A DNA stretch of 64,000 nt from Pollenia angustigena (taxonomy: Eukaryota; Arthropoda; Insecta; Diptera; Polleniidae): positions 11,178,001 to 11,242,000 of the forward strand of contig OV884060.1 of the NCBI GenBank assembly GCA_930367215.1. The letters are read 5' to 3'. Below are positions 1 through 10,808 of the stretch, in pieces; within the stretch, counting starts at the first letter, position 1, and the number at the start of each line of letters is the position of its first letter. Made by a program: the position numbers and the translations under genes. Below the pieces are notes generated by a model, which was given only the letters and a program-made list of their open reading frames with translations, was not told the DNA's origin and did not search any database.

Positions 1-1084
1 CAAAGATTTTGGAAAAACTAAAAATATTATAAAACCCTAAAGCGAATAAGAATTATAAACACTCAAAGTCTTACTTGTAACAATAGCAAAACTTAAACAA
101 AACACCAACAATAAACAGTGAGTTTATCTTTTCTTTTCTTATTATCAATATTTTAAACTATCTGCATATACATATAAATTCCAACAAAACTTTCCTAAGA
201 GAGTATTTGTGACAAAACTTTATTTCATAGTTTTATACAATTAAGTTTCTAATTATTTTTTATCGAGATGACTAATTTTTTTTTCTAGCGTGTTTTTAGA
301 GAAACAAGTTATACAGTGTTTTTTTTTTTTCATAAAAAAAAATATAAAAAATTTTTCTTTAAATAGAAATATTGACAACTCTTTCCAGAAAAAAGGTCAC
401 AAATTTTATTTTTAGAAATAAAAATAATCCTTTTTAACCTTAAGGAAAATTAACTTTTCCCTTTTTAATTTTCCAATTATATATTGATAAATTTTTAAGA
501 ACGAAAACTTGCTATAAATCATATTTAGTATGTAATTTTTTAGAAGAACTCATAAAAAAATATATTGAACAAACAAATTCTTAAAACCTGGTCACCTTTC
601 TAATCAGACACTTTGTAATGTATGCACATATGTGAATCGCACACACAACTGGCACTTGCACATTCCGCTTTTCAACCAAAAATAAAAAAAACAAAGTTTA
701 ATAATAAGAAAATCAAAATTTGAATTTGTTCATCACGCTTTTTTCTTAGCAATTCGCGAATCAAGACAGGGATTGCTGGCCGACTGCAACAACTGACTAT
801 TTTTGACAAAATTTCAAATGCCACTGCAAATATGTTTTATGAGTTGTTTTCTCTTCATACTCGCAGCTAGCAATTGTATATACTGGTATTTGTTAGACGA
901 ATTAATGTGCAGCACATGTTCCGCTTCCTCCAAGAAAAAAATCCATATGAAAATTCTTCAAAATCGAAGCGATTAAGTGCGAGAGTGTGTGTGTGTATGG
1001 ATTTCGAGCAGTAGTAAAGAGTTGAACTATTTTGGATTTTCCAGTGCACTTGTGAATAATCAAACAAGAGTTTAAAATTCAAAA
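1..1084. other. AT-rich noncoding sequence, possible upstream or 5' UTR region
   Basis: No coding frame is supported. The sequence is AT-rich with many A/T homopolymers up to about 720, then becomes more complex, with a GT run near 985-995. The stretch at about 840-1084 is less repetitive than its surroundings and could be a transcribed leader for the candidate exon that follows. That is inference from texture only. Confidence 0.3.
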
Positions 1085-1125
1085 ATGTATTTAAGCCACC
1101 TCGTAGTGAGAAGACTAAACAGCAA
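1085..1125 (+). CDS. Candidate first coding exon (speculative)
   Basis: An ATG at 1085 sits in a fly-like start context (CAAAAATG) and opens a 13-codon frame reading MYLSHLVVRRLNS. The frame meets a good 5' splice site, CAA|GTGAGT, with GT at 1126. The upstream 200 bases have higher complexity than the rest of the window. No acceptor or second exon can be tied to it, and I do not recognise the peptide. It could be chance. RNA evidence would be needed before it is treated as a gene. Confidence 0.17.
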
Positions 1126-1603
1126 GTGAGTTTGTTTACCAGTCAAACAGTCAGCCAACCAGCCAGGCATTCAAAAAAAAAGTCTGGCTGAATTCTACAT
1201 GAGAGATTATTTCATGTAAACACTTGCTGCTAATGCTTGTAAATTTTTGTTTGTTGCTGTTGTTGATTCTGCTATTGTTGTTGTTGTAGTTGTCTAATAT
1301 TTGATGACGATGCTGCTAGTAAATGTCGCCTTTTGTTTTTGTTTTTTTTTGCAGTTTGTCTTATTATGGGTACATGGTGTTCTATGAGCTGTTACCATTG
1401 TTGTTGCTGTTAAAGTTGTTGTTAAAGTTATTGTTGTAGTAGCTGTTGCCGTTTTGTCGTCATAACTATTAGTCTATGTTTGAATTGTCGTTTTCTTACC
1501 AACCGTAAATTATTTACTTAAATCGTTCGGTTTGCAAAATATTGTAAATTTTTCACAAAACAAATCTATCTTTTAGAAAACTAAATAAATTTACTGTTAA
1601 AAT
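1126..1603. other. TTG/TTGTTGC-rich noncoding stretch
   Basis: Imperfect TTG and TTGTTGCTG triplet runs (about 1240-1460) dominate, as is common in fly introns. No coding frame, RNA gene or mobile element is visible. Confidence 0.5.
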
Positions 1604-1990
1604 ACAGTACTTTAATAGTGCATTACCAGTACTGTACAAAAACAGTACCAGTACTGTACACAAACAGTACCAGTACTGGACCAGTACAGTACCATTGCTA
1701 TACAAAAACAGTACCAGTACTGTATAAAAACAGTACCCGTACTGTACAAAAACAGTACCTGTACTGTACACAAACAGTACCAGTACTGGAACAGTACAGT
1801 ACCAGTATTGTACCAGTGCATTACCAGTAAAGTACCAGTACTGCACCACTGTAGTACTAGTACTGTACAAGTACAGCACCAGCACTGGAGCATAGCAGGG
1901 CAGAACAATACAGTATTATTTAAGAACTAAGAAAAGTATAGCATCTGTACAGGATTAGTACACTATTGAACTTGTACTGTACACTACAAT
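1604..1990. repeat. 22-bp minisatellite, CAGTACCAGTACTGTACAAAAA type
   Basis: A roughly 22-bp unit (CAGTACCAGTACTG then GTACAAAAA) repeats with substitutions from about 1604 and decays after 1800 into scattered CAGTACC/AGTACTG words to about 1990. Units contain the palindromes CAGTACTG and GTACTGTAC, so single strands can fold. Both strands stay open for about 100 codons only because the repeat lacks stops in those frames (tyrosine/valine/leucine-rich). I do not call a protein. Confidence 0.85.
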
Positions 1991-2039
1991 TAAGCATAGC
2001 TAAAATTTTACAAAATTTTAATCTTTTTTTACAATTTAC

Positions 2040-3060
2040 AGAAACTTATATGGAGCAATTTGTGCAAACTTTAAGAAAATTTTGTTGCTAATTTTGATTC
2101 TCTATATTAAATTTTTTGCAAGTTTTTATTGTTTTCAATTATTGTTAATAGGAACGAACAAATTGATTCTCTATAGATTTAATTCTCTAAATGAACACAT
2201 TTTGTTTAGAATTAAAATTTCTATAGGAAATCTGTGTAAATTTTGATTTTCTGTGCAAGTAAATGGGTAGTATTAATACAAGTTATCCTGTCTGTACCCA
2301 TTTATGCAAATTTAGATTTTTTTTCAATAATTTTTTAAACCATTCTTTAAAAAAATTTCTAAATTTAGTTTTTCCATATTAAAAATAAATAGAATTTAAA
2401 ATCTTTTTGTCACGAATCTGTGCAAATTTAGTTATTTTATAGAAAATTTTTCGTGAATTATGTTTTTAATAGAAATTTAGATCACTGTTGAAAAATTTGT
2501 GCAAATTTATAATTTTTGTGCAAGCCTTGCTTGCGTTTTGAAATATATATTTTTTTAAAACATAATTTTATAACAAGTTTTATGTAAAATTAGATTTTTG
2601 CTAAGAAATTTGAGTAAATTTAAATTGTTGGGCAAACTGTGACTGTGCAAACAAATTTTTAGTTATATAGATTTTTATAAAAAAAATTTGTGCAAATTTA
2701 ATTAATATAAAAAAACATGTCTTAATATATCTTTGAAAAAAATATTACTAGAATTTTGATATTTGTTAAAAATTTGTACAAATTTATTTTTTTGTACAAA
2801 CAGTGATTACGTTTAAACATTTTTTTTAAGGCAATGGTTTATGTATTCGTTAGTTTTACAGTTTAAATTGCGTATATATAAAAATTTTTGTGCAAATTTC
2901 CAATTCCTATATGCGCTGTTGCTTCCAGTTCAAACTTAGATTATGTGTTAAGAAGTTTGAGCACATTTTTCTCTCAATAAAAAAACTAAATTTGTGCAAA
3001 TGTTATTTTCAAAAGATTTTGTGCAAATTTTGCACTCTATAAAAATTAATCTTTAAAAAA
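2040..3060. repeat. Block of dispersed TGTGCAAATTT iterations
   Basis: The word (T)TTGTGCAAATTT or a one- or two-base variant recurs at about 2060, 2235, 2303, 2410, 2500, 2685, 2770, 2885, 2990 and 3018. The copies lie within otherwise diverged AT-rich sequence that often repeats GATTTTCTATA-like text. It looks like a very degenerate array, or the interior of a decayed transposon. No terminal repeats could be fixed. Confidence 0.55.
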
Positions 3061-4309
3061 ATATTTTATTTTTACGAGTATGGTATGATTGGTTCGTTGT
3101 TGTCTTCGGTAACAATTTCAGTTGTAAATTTTTTTTTTGTTTGAGAAAAGAGTGGTATAAACTTCAATTATTATAATTGTTGTAGCCGTATTTGTTGCTG
3201 TCGTTGTTGGTGTGATTCTTGTTTGTTGTGACGCTTATTTATATTAACTTTGCTGACTCTTATTGTTGTTGCTGGTGTTTTTATTCGTTTTGCTAGTTGG
3301 AATGTCCGTCTGTCTGTCGGTCTGTCCATTTAACAATTCTTCTTTCTAAGTACTCATCGCATATGAACGAGTAGTATATCGCTTTTAGCATTTGCATTAG
3401 TATTTGACATTTCATGCTGTGAACGCAAATCGCGTTCAAATAGTTTGTTAGTTGTTCATGTTTTTTGCAAACTTTTTTTTTTTTTTGTCAAACTTCTGCT
3501 ATAAAACATCACTTGCAGCCAAATTTAAAACTATTCAGCAACATCATTATTATTATTATCATTTCCATAGACAGCAGCATCATCAACATCATTATCAATA
3601 AACATTATTATCTTGAATGTTTTTGAAAAAAAATAAATTTGAATCAGTTTAGTCAAATGTTGTTTCGTTTTTTTTCAAGATATTTTTCATTGGAATCCGT
3701 GTATGATTTAGAATCTCTAAGCATGAACGAAATTTTGTTTGATTTATGTGATCTGCAATATTTTTTCTTAATCTTTTTTTGCAGCACTTGTCTGAATGGG
3801 AGTTTGTGTGATCTTTTGTAATTAATGAAGAAAAAAAAATAACTTAATTATCACACGTTCACTTTAGTTGGATTTAAATCTTTTTTTTAATGCTGATGCT
3901 GTTGATGACATGTGTGTTTAAACCAAACAAATGGCTTCCCAATTAAGTTTAATTGAATATTAATTAAATAAAACGCATAATTTATGGTTGGCACTTTTGA
4001 AATTAACGATTTATTATTAAGGTATTTAAAGTGCCATGTACGGACGAGTTCACATTTAAACATATTTTTGGCGGCAGAAGTTTTAAGATTTTTCAGTCAA
4101 TTTTGAAAATTAAATTTTTGCTTAAAACATCTGCTGTAATATTTTAGGTAAAAAGAGTAGTAAATAAAGTGACAGATTTAGCTGTTGCTTTATTCTGATT
4201 GTATTGAGGGGGTATTGGGATCTTGACATATGTATTAGAGTGGAACATCAATGAAGGGAACATTTAAAATATTATCTGTTTCAAAAGAGTAGACCAGTTT
4301 TGTGTTAGG
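3061..4309. other. Noncoding AT-rich sequence with simple repeats
   Basis: Holds TTGTTGTTG-type runs at about 3170-3290, poly-T near 3473-3486, and a CAT/ATT/CAGCAGCAT-rich patch at 3536-3612. No coding frame with family resemblance was seen. The open frame at 3639-3821 is F/L-rich translated poly-T and is not credible. Confidence 0.5.
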
Positions 4310-4640
4310 TTAAGGTAAAAAAAAAAATTGGTAAAAATATGAGCTCGATCGGTTGAAAATTGCTGTGCCGCACGCATATTGAAATCTGAGAGAATGAAAT
4401 TCGGGCTAAATGGAGAGAAAAACGCCCGTAACTACTGAGAAGTCACCCCTAGAGATGTAAAATGTGTGAGCAACCCCCATTATTTTTGTATCCCTAATAT
4501 TTCTCTAGAACAAACTTATCCTCTATCTCCAACCCTTCAAATGGTCCCCATATGAAAAATTTAATTTTCTCGAAAACCGACTCTTGAACAGACGGACGGA
4601 CAGCCAGACGGACATGAAAACCAAGAATAAAAAACGGAAT
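4310..4640. repeat. Unclassified dispersed repeat with GGACGGACAGCCAGACGGAC tract
   Basis: A patch of higher GC content than its flanks ends near 4590-4615 in a GGACGGACAGCCAGACGGAC tract. The same kind of tract (often as its complement GTCCGTCTGTCC) marks the ATACCC-type repeats elsewhere in the window. This suggests a decayed member or relative of that family. No termini were found. Confidence 0.35.
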
Positions 4641-5130
4641 TGGATTGGATTACATCCTAATCATATCAGAATTCTGTCATCTAAATTCTCTACATCGTAT
4701 TTTATTCAACGTTAACATTTATTAACATTTAAATTAAAGTTTGAAAATATGATCACCTGAAGTGCTCTTTCTAAAACATTTTCAATAATATTCTTTCATT
4801 TTAGCGCATTCTCTTCCTCTCGGATATTTGCCTTAAACTGTTGGATGGTTATTGGTTTATTAGTATGTATTCACTTTACGCTTTAGTTAAACTCAAAGAA
4901 AAAAATCGGGCAAACGTGGTAGCCCGATAAAATCATAAGAAACCGATGTGCATTTGATGTTCAACAATAATTCTTGGATTTTACATGCCCCATATTCTTC
5001 AATTTTGTTTCTCTACGTGACAATTAACTTAAAAATCCTTATTTGATATGATCTTCGTGTCTGAATAAACGCAACTATGGTAGCACTACTGAATATCCAA
5101 AAAATATAATAAAACAGCTGTTTTACCAAG
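4641..5130. other. Noncoding interval before the non-LTR relic
   Basis: AT-rich with no open frame or paired repeats that I could support. Confidence 0.4.
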
Positions 5131-6652
5131 GTAGGTAGGTAGGTAGAAAGGCTGGTGTGAAGTTTTCTTCACACCTTCACCCACAGACCAATATGGTCCA
5201 TTGTGACGCCTTATTTATGAAAAGACAAATGAAAAAAGGAAAGTAGATGAAATAAAGAACGACAGCATGAGATTCGAAAAATAGATAGTAAAATAAAGTA
5301 ACAGACCAAACCAAAACTCGCTCTACGTGCGGCCAGCACCACGTCTCCTCTCGCGCAGCCAGGTCATCCCCATTACGAATCCTATCAGACTCTCGAGTCC
5401 ACACCCCGAGACATCCATTAATTCGCCCAGGAATCTACTGCCCAGCTACATAGAATGTGCTCAACTGTCTTCAGCTCCTCCGGGTCCTCACACAACCTGC
5501 ACACATCCGATAAGTCGGATCCCATTCTCACCGCCAACGTGCCTATCATATAGTGGCCCGTGATAACCCCTTTCATTGTCCTAACACAGACCCTACTTCT
5601 GCCCAGCAGCGACTCCGAATCGGACTTTCTAAGCACCGACCACAGTGCCCTTGATATCCGGCAGTCCATTCGGTTCTCCCAGGTCCGGTTGGTCGCGCCC
5701 AGAATCCGTTCCCTGATCCTTCCAAAGAAGAAGCCCATTGGAGGCCTAACTGACTCCATGCAGTCTGGATCCTTCATCTCCGAGCCCTGTCTCGCCAACT
5801 CATCAGCCACCTCATTGCCGATTATGTTGGAATGACCTGGCACCCAGCACTTATTCCCTTAAGACTCCCTCCAGAGCCCCTCCTACAATAATCAACCAGC
5901 TTGGAGTTTACATAACAGCCATAAGAGCTGCCTGGCTGTCCACATATACAGTGACCTCCGAACCCCTATTGATAATGTCCCTCATCAGTCCCACGGCCCT
6001 CAAGACCCCCAGATCATCCGCCTGAAAAACACTGCCGTCAGGAAGCCTATATGACATTCTGATGTCCAGATCCTCAATGTAGACCTCCGCACCTGTGCCC
6101 CTCATCTTCGAGCCATCAGTGAATATAGCAAATCCACCAAATAATATGCTCCTACCTGTTCAGCACTCCCTAGAAGGCACTATTACCTCCGGCACCCGCC
6201 CAAAATCCTCCCTAGTGCTCACATAATCAGTAGAGCTGGGCGATCCCAGGTAGTAGCCCCCAGCCTCAATCACACCCAGGATCCGTGCGTGACCCTGCGT
6301 GACATTCTCCATCAATCCTAACTCCCTCAGCCTAAGAAGGCTCCTGGCTGCCATTCCCATCATATACTGCTCACTAGGCAGAAGATGCAGAAGACATCCA
6401 GGGCCGCCTGAGGAGTACTTCTCATGACACCTGTCATGCCGATTGAAGCACACATCTGAGCCTTAGACAGAAGGTTCCTTCGAATATCCAATCTCAATGA
6501 CTCCCACCAAACACAACATCCATACCTAAGAATGGGTCTAACCACCGAAGTGTACAGCTATCCCACTACTGACGGCCGGAGACCCTTATTGATCTTACCT
6601 ATTGATGATCTGCAAGCATAGAAGGCATTAACAACCCTCTTAAGTTTTACCA
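5131..6652 (-). pseudogene. 5'-truncated non-LTR retrotransposon, RNase H-bearing (I/LOA/R1-type group)
   Basis: Minus-strand remains of the post-RT part of ORF2. From high to low coordinates they are: the end of the RT thumb (VRPILRYGCCVWW near 6500), a frameshift near 6420, and an RNase H domain. The RNase H has the metal-binding D in FTDGSKM (about 6105-6135), VDSQAAL (about 5930) and GHSNIIGNEVADELA (about 5800). A C-terminal CRLC...HILC zinc-knuckle-like motif lies near 5450. Stops and shifts break it. The 3' end is close to 5131-5150, where the minus strand ends in a short CTAC repeat, a plausible tail. The 5' end stops at about 6652, inside the coding part, so it is a dead truncated copy. 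The clade within the RNase H-bearing group is not resolved. A related copy lies at 34601-35345. Confidence 0.85.
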
Positions 6653-7978
6653 AACAAAGAAACTAAATGGTCTCAAAGTACCAGTTGATTGTTTTCGCTT
6701 TGACTGTTCTTTTTATATTGTTCTAATATTGAGACCAGCTTGTCAAGAAAATACATTATGGAAGCTTTTAAAGACTATGAATAATCAACGTTCACTGTTT
6801 AAGTATCATTTAAAATGGCATTGGAAAACTCAATATCGTATTTAAATTGAACTTAAACATAAATAACATTTCAATACGAAGTTTAAAACTGGCCCTTAAA
6901 TTTTATTTTAGTTATTTTTTTCAATTAAACTCTCAACTTCTTTGCTTATAGAAACCCGTAAGTAAGAGAAAATGCATGTCTCCTTTCTTTCTTTATTAAA
7001 AAAATGCACTCAACTTTTTTAGTTTAGGGCAACTTAAGTCAGTTCAAGAAACCATAGTAAGTTTATCTTCTGGGTCTTTATTTGGAAATTAAATTCGTAA
7101 TAAGGCCTTGGAAGTAAAAGAAAGTCGTTTTCTATTTTTTTTTTCTTTTAGTAAATTTGCTTAAGTTTTTACTAAGCTACTACTTTACTATCCTCGAGTT
7201 ATCCAAAATGCAGTTTAATTACAGATTTCTAAAGTTATCTAAATAACTCCTTTTTAACTTCATTTTAGTTTTTATAAACTGGTTAAAAAAAAGTTCAGAA
7301 AACAAACTCATCATCATTATGTCATTTCCTGACTTTAAAAATTGTTCCTTTTAAATTTTTAACAAATCAATTAAAATAATTCTTTTTAATGTTTTTCTTA
7401 AGCCAAAAACAAAAAAATCTTACAATCTTAACAATAAATTAACATCATCACACTCTTGTGACATTTTACAGAACACAATCTACTATTAAATATTAAGAAA
7501 ATGTCAAATAAATTATAATAAATACAGAAAAAAAAACTAAAACATTCTTCCAAGAAACTAAAATTATAAAAAAAAATCAATCTACAACTTAAAACAATGA
7601 AACTTAAAAGCGAACCAAAGTAAAAATGATATATAAAGTATTTTAGATTTAATCATCATTTTTAATGATTTAAAATAAAATATGAATTATTTATAGCCCA
7701 GACTTAAACCCATATATCAAAGTAATAACAGCCAGCGAGCACTTTATAAACAATTTAATGGAACTTTAAAAACAAAAAAATTGGAATTTAGAGAAGATGA
7801 AAAGAAAAATAAATTATATATAAATATAAGTGTAGGTTTGAAATGCTGTATCTAAATTTATAACTTCTCAATTAATTGGTTAAAGATAACTGAATAATTT
7901 CCCTATAAAGTGCTTTAGTTTTTAAACATTTTTAAAAAAAAAACAGAAGAGACTTAATGGAGAGAAATAAAATCAGGA
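6653..7978. other. AT-rich noncoding interval
   Basis: About 1.3 kb with no supported gene. It consists of A- and T-runs and scattered AATAAA words, with no family resemblance in any frame and no paired termini detected. Confidence 0.5.
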
Positions 7979-8394
7979 GCTAATTTTGGCAGTCATAGTA
8001 GAATACTTTTTTGATTCGAAAGCAATTATATTTCTAAATCTTTCTTGAAAAAATAATTGCGATTCGTTCGGTATCGACTTTAAAAATCTATATATATAAA
8101 ATAGGATGTGTGTATGTATGTATTAGGGATTGCTATTCGGTTTTAACCGAAATCGAAACCGTGGTTTTAAGTGCCTAAAAACCGAAATCGATAACCGACA
8201 AAAAAACCTCGGTTATAGCTTTTACTTTAACAACATATTTTTGCTTGAAGAAATTTAAAATTATACATAAAACTCGTGCTACATATACAAAATGATAAGT
8301 TATTTCAAAATTCTTAAAATTCAAAATAAGTACATACTAAGAACAACAAATGTTATCTATTTAGTCTTAAGTAGATACCTAATTTGTGTGGCAC

Positions 8395-8620
8395 AAACTA
8401 CCACCTAGGCCTGGCTGGGACCACTAGTATTTTGTATAGAGTTTTTGTGACTATTGAAAAAACTCACACTAACGAGCCCCTGGGCAAGGCTGGGACTACT
8501 TTTATATGTATGGAGTTTTATGGCTATAGCAGGAACATTTTGTTGGGAAATAGAATAATTCTTCGAATAACAATACATATATAATAGGAAAGCGCCTTGC
8601 CAGGCCCAGGTGGATACAAA
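8395..8620. repeat. Short tandem copies with CCTGGCTGGGACCAC words
   Basis: About 75-bp units, aligned as GGCTGGGACCACTAGTATTT and GGCTGGGACTACTTTTATAT, follow one another. A third related word, CCTTGCCAGGCCCAGG, occurs at 8592 and a fourth on the far side of the retroelement at about 10585. They belong to the hAT-like element's interior. Confidence 0.5.
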
Positions 8621-8737
8621 ATTTTCATTTGGCCAATTGCGGCGCCCACGATGTTTAAATTTCCACTATTTTCTCATTTTCTTATAAAAACAATTTGATT
8701 GAGGAATACATAAAGTTTCGTTCTAGTATACATAATA

Positions 8738-10532
8738 TAATATAATAATAATAATATGATTTATTTCAAAAATGTTTTACAATTAATAAATACAACTTAC
8801 ATTAGAAAAAAATCATAAAAAGACATAACGAAATTGTTGTGTGTCTGATTGGCTAATTTACATAAAAAATTATGTATAACTATAATTGTGTGCTGGAATT
8901 TTAACTGCAATTAATGTACAAATTCATTTAACTACGTTATCGGTATTCGGTTACAATAAGTTTTCTATATTTCAAGCAAATTTTTAAAAATGTATATAAA
9001 CGCATATAATCTTCCCCGTTCATTATTTCAAGGACCTCTTCAAGTAATAGATGTTCTTTTCCAAAAATACTTAAACGAACATCCGAAAAAATTGGGCATC
9101 TGGCAATAAAATGGTACGTATTCTCATTTTCATTAGAATTACACAATGTGCATATATTTGTAGTGTTGCTATAAAATGAGCGAGCGTTCAAATTTAACAG
9201 CCCACCTCTAGCTTTCATAACAAGACTTACAAGGTAAACTGAATAATCGTCACGGAAATAAGTTTGTTTGCCATATTGTAAACATGGATATAGATCATGA
9301 AATCGCGAGTTTCTAGCACTGGCAACAAAGTTATCATATTCGGTAGATCTCAATGAATCAAGGATGAACTTGTGTTGAGATAGTAAAATGCTACTCCTAG
9401 TCACAATTTCAAATGCAATACCTACTTTACTATACAAAGTTCTCCAGTGTGATACCCAGAAAGTATCGAGCTCAACCGTTTTCCCCGCTAGAATACGCGG
9501 AAGTCTGTTTGCCGGAAGTTCAAATATCTTTCTAATATAACTAAAATGCAGTTGTAGAGTTTCGAGGTAAAGTGGAGATATACCAGTTTCTAAATACAGC
9601 ATATAATTTGGTGTGTTGCGTGGAAGAAAAAGCAATTTCTTTAGAAAATATCTCAAGAGTTTTTCTACCTCATCAAAACTAATAAAGCCCCATACCTGTG
9701 CACCATAAAACATTATGGACTTTGCAGCTGATTGGAAAATTTTCATTTTATTCGAAAGATTTATTCTCGGGTGGTGAATATATTTCGACCAGGAAGAGTT
9801 TATGGCGAATTTAGACGAAGTAAGTTTAGCTGAGATATGTTTTCTAAAAGATAAATTGTATGTCAGTATGATACCCAGATATTTGTATTCGTTTACAATA
9901 TCTATCTGGTTATCACCATATTTGAAAGTCGTGCTCAGGCTTATTCTTGTACCGGTTCTAAATATCATTATCTTGGACTTGTTCAAGTTTATTTTCAGGC
10001 ACCATTTAGTGCAATAACAGTACAAAGCATCAATCATATTTTGAAGTATTATTGGACAGTCCGCCAATATAACGATGTCGTCTGCATATAGTAGAACTTT
10101 TATTACATTCTCAGCAACAGTAATGCCACCTGGGAGATGATCATGGAGGTCATTCATGTATAAAGAGAACAAAACTGGGCTAAGCAAGCAGCCTTGCTTA
10201 ACGCCCTGTGTGACAATGAAAGGATCTGATAATGAAGTGCCATCCCAAACCTGGCTGGTTGTATTGTCGTAAAGTTTCGCCAATATACGAACGACTTTGT
10301 GGGAAAGTCCTAAATTACTTAGCTTATGAAACAATAAGTTTCTAGGTATTATATCAAACGCTGCAGAAAAGTCCACGAAAAAAGCATAAGTTTTCCTTTT
10401 CTGACTGAAGTTAAGATTGACTATACTGGTTAGATTAAACAAATTATCTATGGTGGAGTAGTTCTTGCGAAATCCCGCTTGATATTCATTTATTATATTA
10501 TAATAATTCACCCATGTGTTAATGCGGTTGAG
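8738..10532 (-). mobile_element. 5'-truncated non-LTR retrotransposon with 13-bp target duplication
   Basis: AGTATACATAATA occurs at 8725-8737 and again at 10533-10545, directly flanking a minus-strand element. Its 3' end has AATAAA signals (complement of TTTATT near 8758-8793) and an ATT-rich simple tail at about 8738-8757. The 5' end is cut within the reverse transcriptase domain. This is the textbook product of target-primed reverse transcription. It is the innermost and therefore youngest insertion of the 8-11.5 kb nest. Confidence 0.85.
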
Positions 10533-10541
10533 AGTATACAT
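8937..10541 (-). CDS. Reverse transcriptase, 5'-truncated non-LTR ORF2, open for 534 codons
   Basis: The frame encodes most of a reverse transcriptase. FFVDFSAAFD (catalytic Asp, residue about 57), QGVKQGCLLSP (about 112-122) and LLYADDIVILAD (YADD, about 152-155) are the palm motifs. KINLNKSK and EYKYLGIIL follow, then a thumb/connector region, and a C-terminal CTLC...H...C zinc-knuckle-like motif. There is no endonuclease and no recognisable RNase H, so the protein lacks its N-terminal part. The first three codons (M-Y-T) come from the target-site duplication, not the element. The true element sequence begins at 10532. No stop or frameshift interrupts it, which implies a recent insertion. 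The clade is unresolved. No host role is implied. Confidence 0.9.
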   Translation of the reverse strand: MYTLNRINTWVNYYNIINEYQAGFRKNYSTIDNLFNLTSIVNLNFSQKRKTYAFFVDFSAAFDIIPRNLLFHKLSNLGLSHKVVRILAKLYDNTTSQVWDGTSLSDPFIVTQGVKQGCLLSPVLFSLYMNDLHDHLPGGITVAENVIKVLLYADDIVILADCPIILQNMIDALYCYCTKWCLKINLNKSKIMIFRTGTRISLSTTFKYGDNQIDIVNEYKYLGIILTYNLSFRKHISAKLTSSKFAINSSWSKYIHHPRINLSNKMKIFQSAAKSIMFYGAQVWGFISFDEVEKLLRYFLKKLLFLPRNTPNYMLYLETGISPLYLETLQLHFSYIRKIFELPANRLPRILAGKTVELDTFWVSHWRTLYSKVGIAFEIVTRSSILLSQHKFILDSLRSTEYDNFVASARNSRFHDLYPCLQYGKQTYFRDDYSVYLVSLVMKARGGLLNLNARSFYSNTTNICTLCNSNENENTYHFIARCPIFSDVRLSIFGKEHLLLEEVLEIMNGEDYMRLYTFLKICLKYRKLIVTEYR

Positions 10542-10808
10542 AATAATTATATAAAAAAAAAAACTGAAAAAAAGTCAAAAAAATGCCTGGCCAAGCCCAG
10601 GAATACACTTAAGGATTAATAAAAGTACATGAATTGAAACAAATAAAAAATTGTATTACATACAAAAAAATATATATATTTACTATGTATGAAAATTAAC
10701 TGTAAAAATTTAACCGAAAACCGAACCGAAACCGAGCGGTTTTAATCATTTTAAAACCGAAACCGCGGTTTCAAATTTTAACGGTTTTTAGCAAACTTTA
10801 GTATGTAT

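Larger units (their letters stand above)
8124..10800. mobile_element. hAT-like non-autonomous element inserted in the Helitron
   Basis: Left end TAGGGATTGCTATTCGG and right end (complement) TAAAGTTTGCTAAAAACCG are imperfect inverted repeats. Both run into sequence rich in AACCGAAACCG that can pair end to end. GTATGTAT flanks both sides (8116-8123 and 10801-10808). It fits the 8-bp duplication of hAT elements, but lies in a TATG repeat and so is weaker proof. The TARRGWTTGC terminus fits the hAT style. The interior holds two approximate tandem copies of GGCTGGGACYAC (about 8408 and 8486) and similar GC-rich words at 8592 and 10585, besides the nested retroelement. There is no transposase. Confidence 0.6.

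Noticed and set aside
1553..1908. Overlapping 98- and 110-codon frames rich in Y, V, L, C
   Set aside because: Translation artefacts of the 22-bp CAGTACC minisatellite.
5327..5835. Plus-strand frames of 78 and 91 codons
   Set aside because: They are antisense shadows of the RNase H-bearing non-LTR pseudogene, which has clear motifs on the minus strand.
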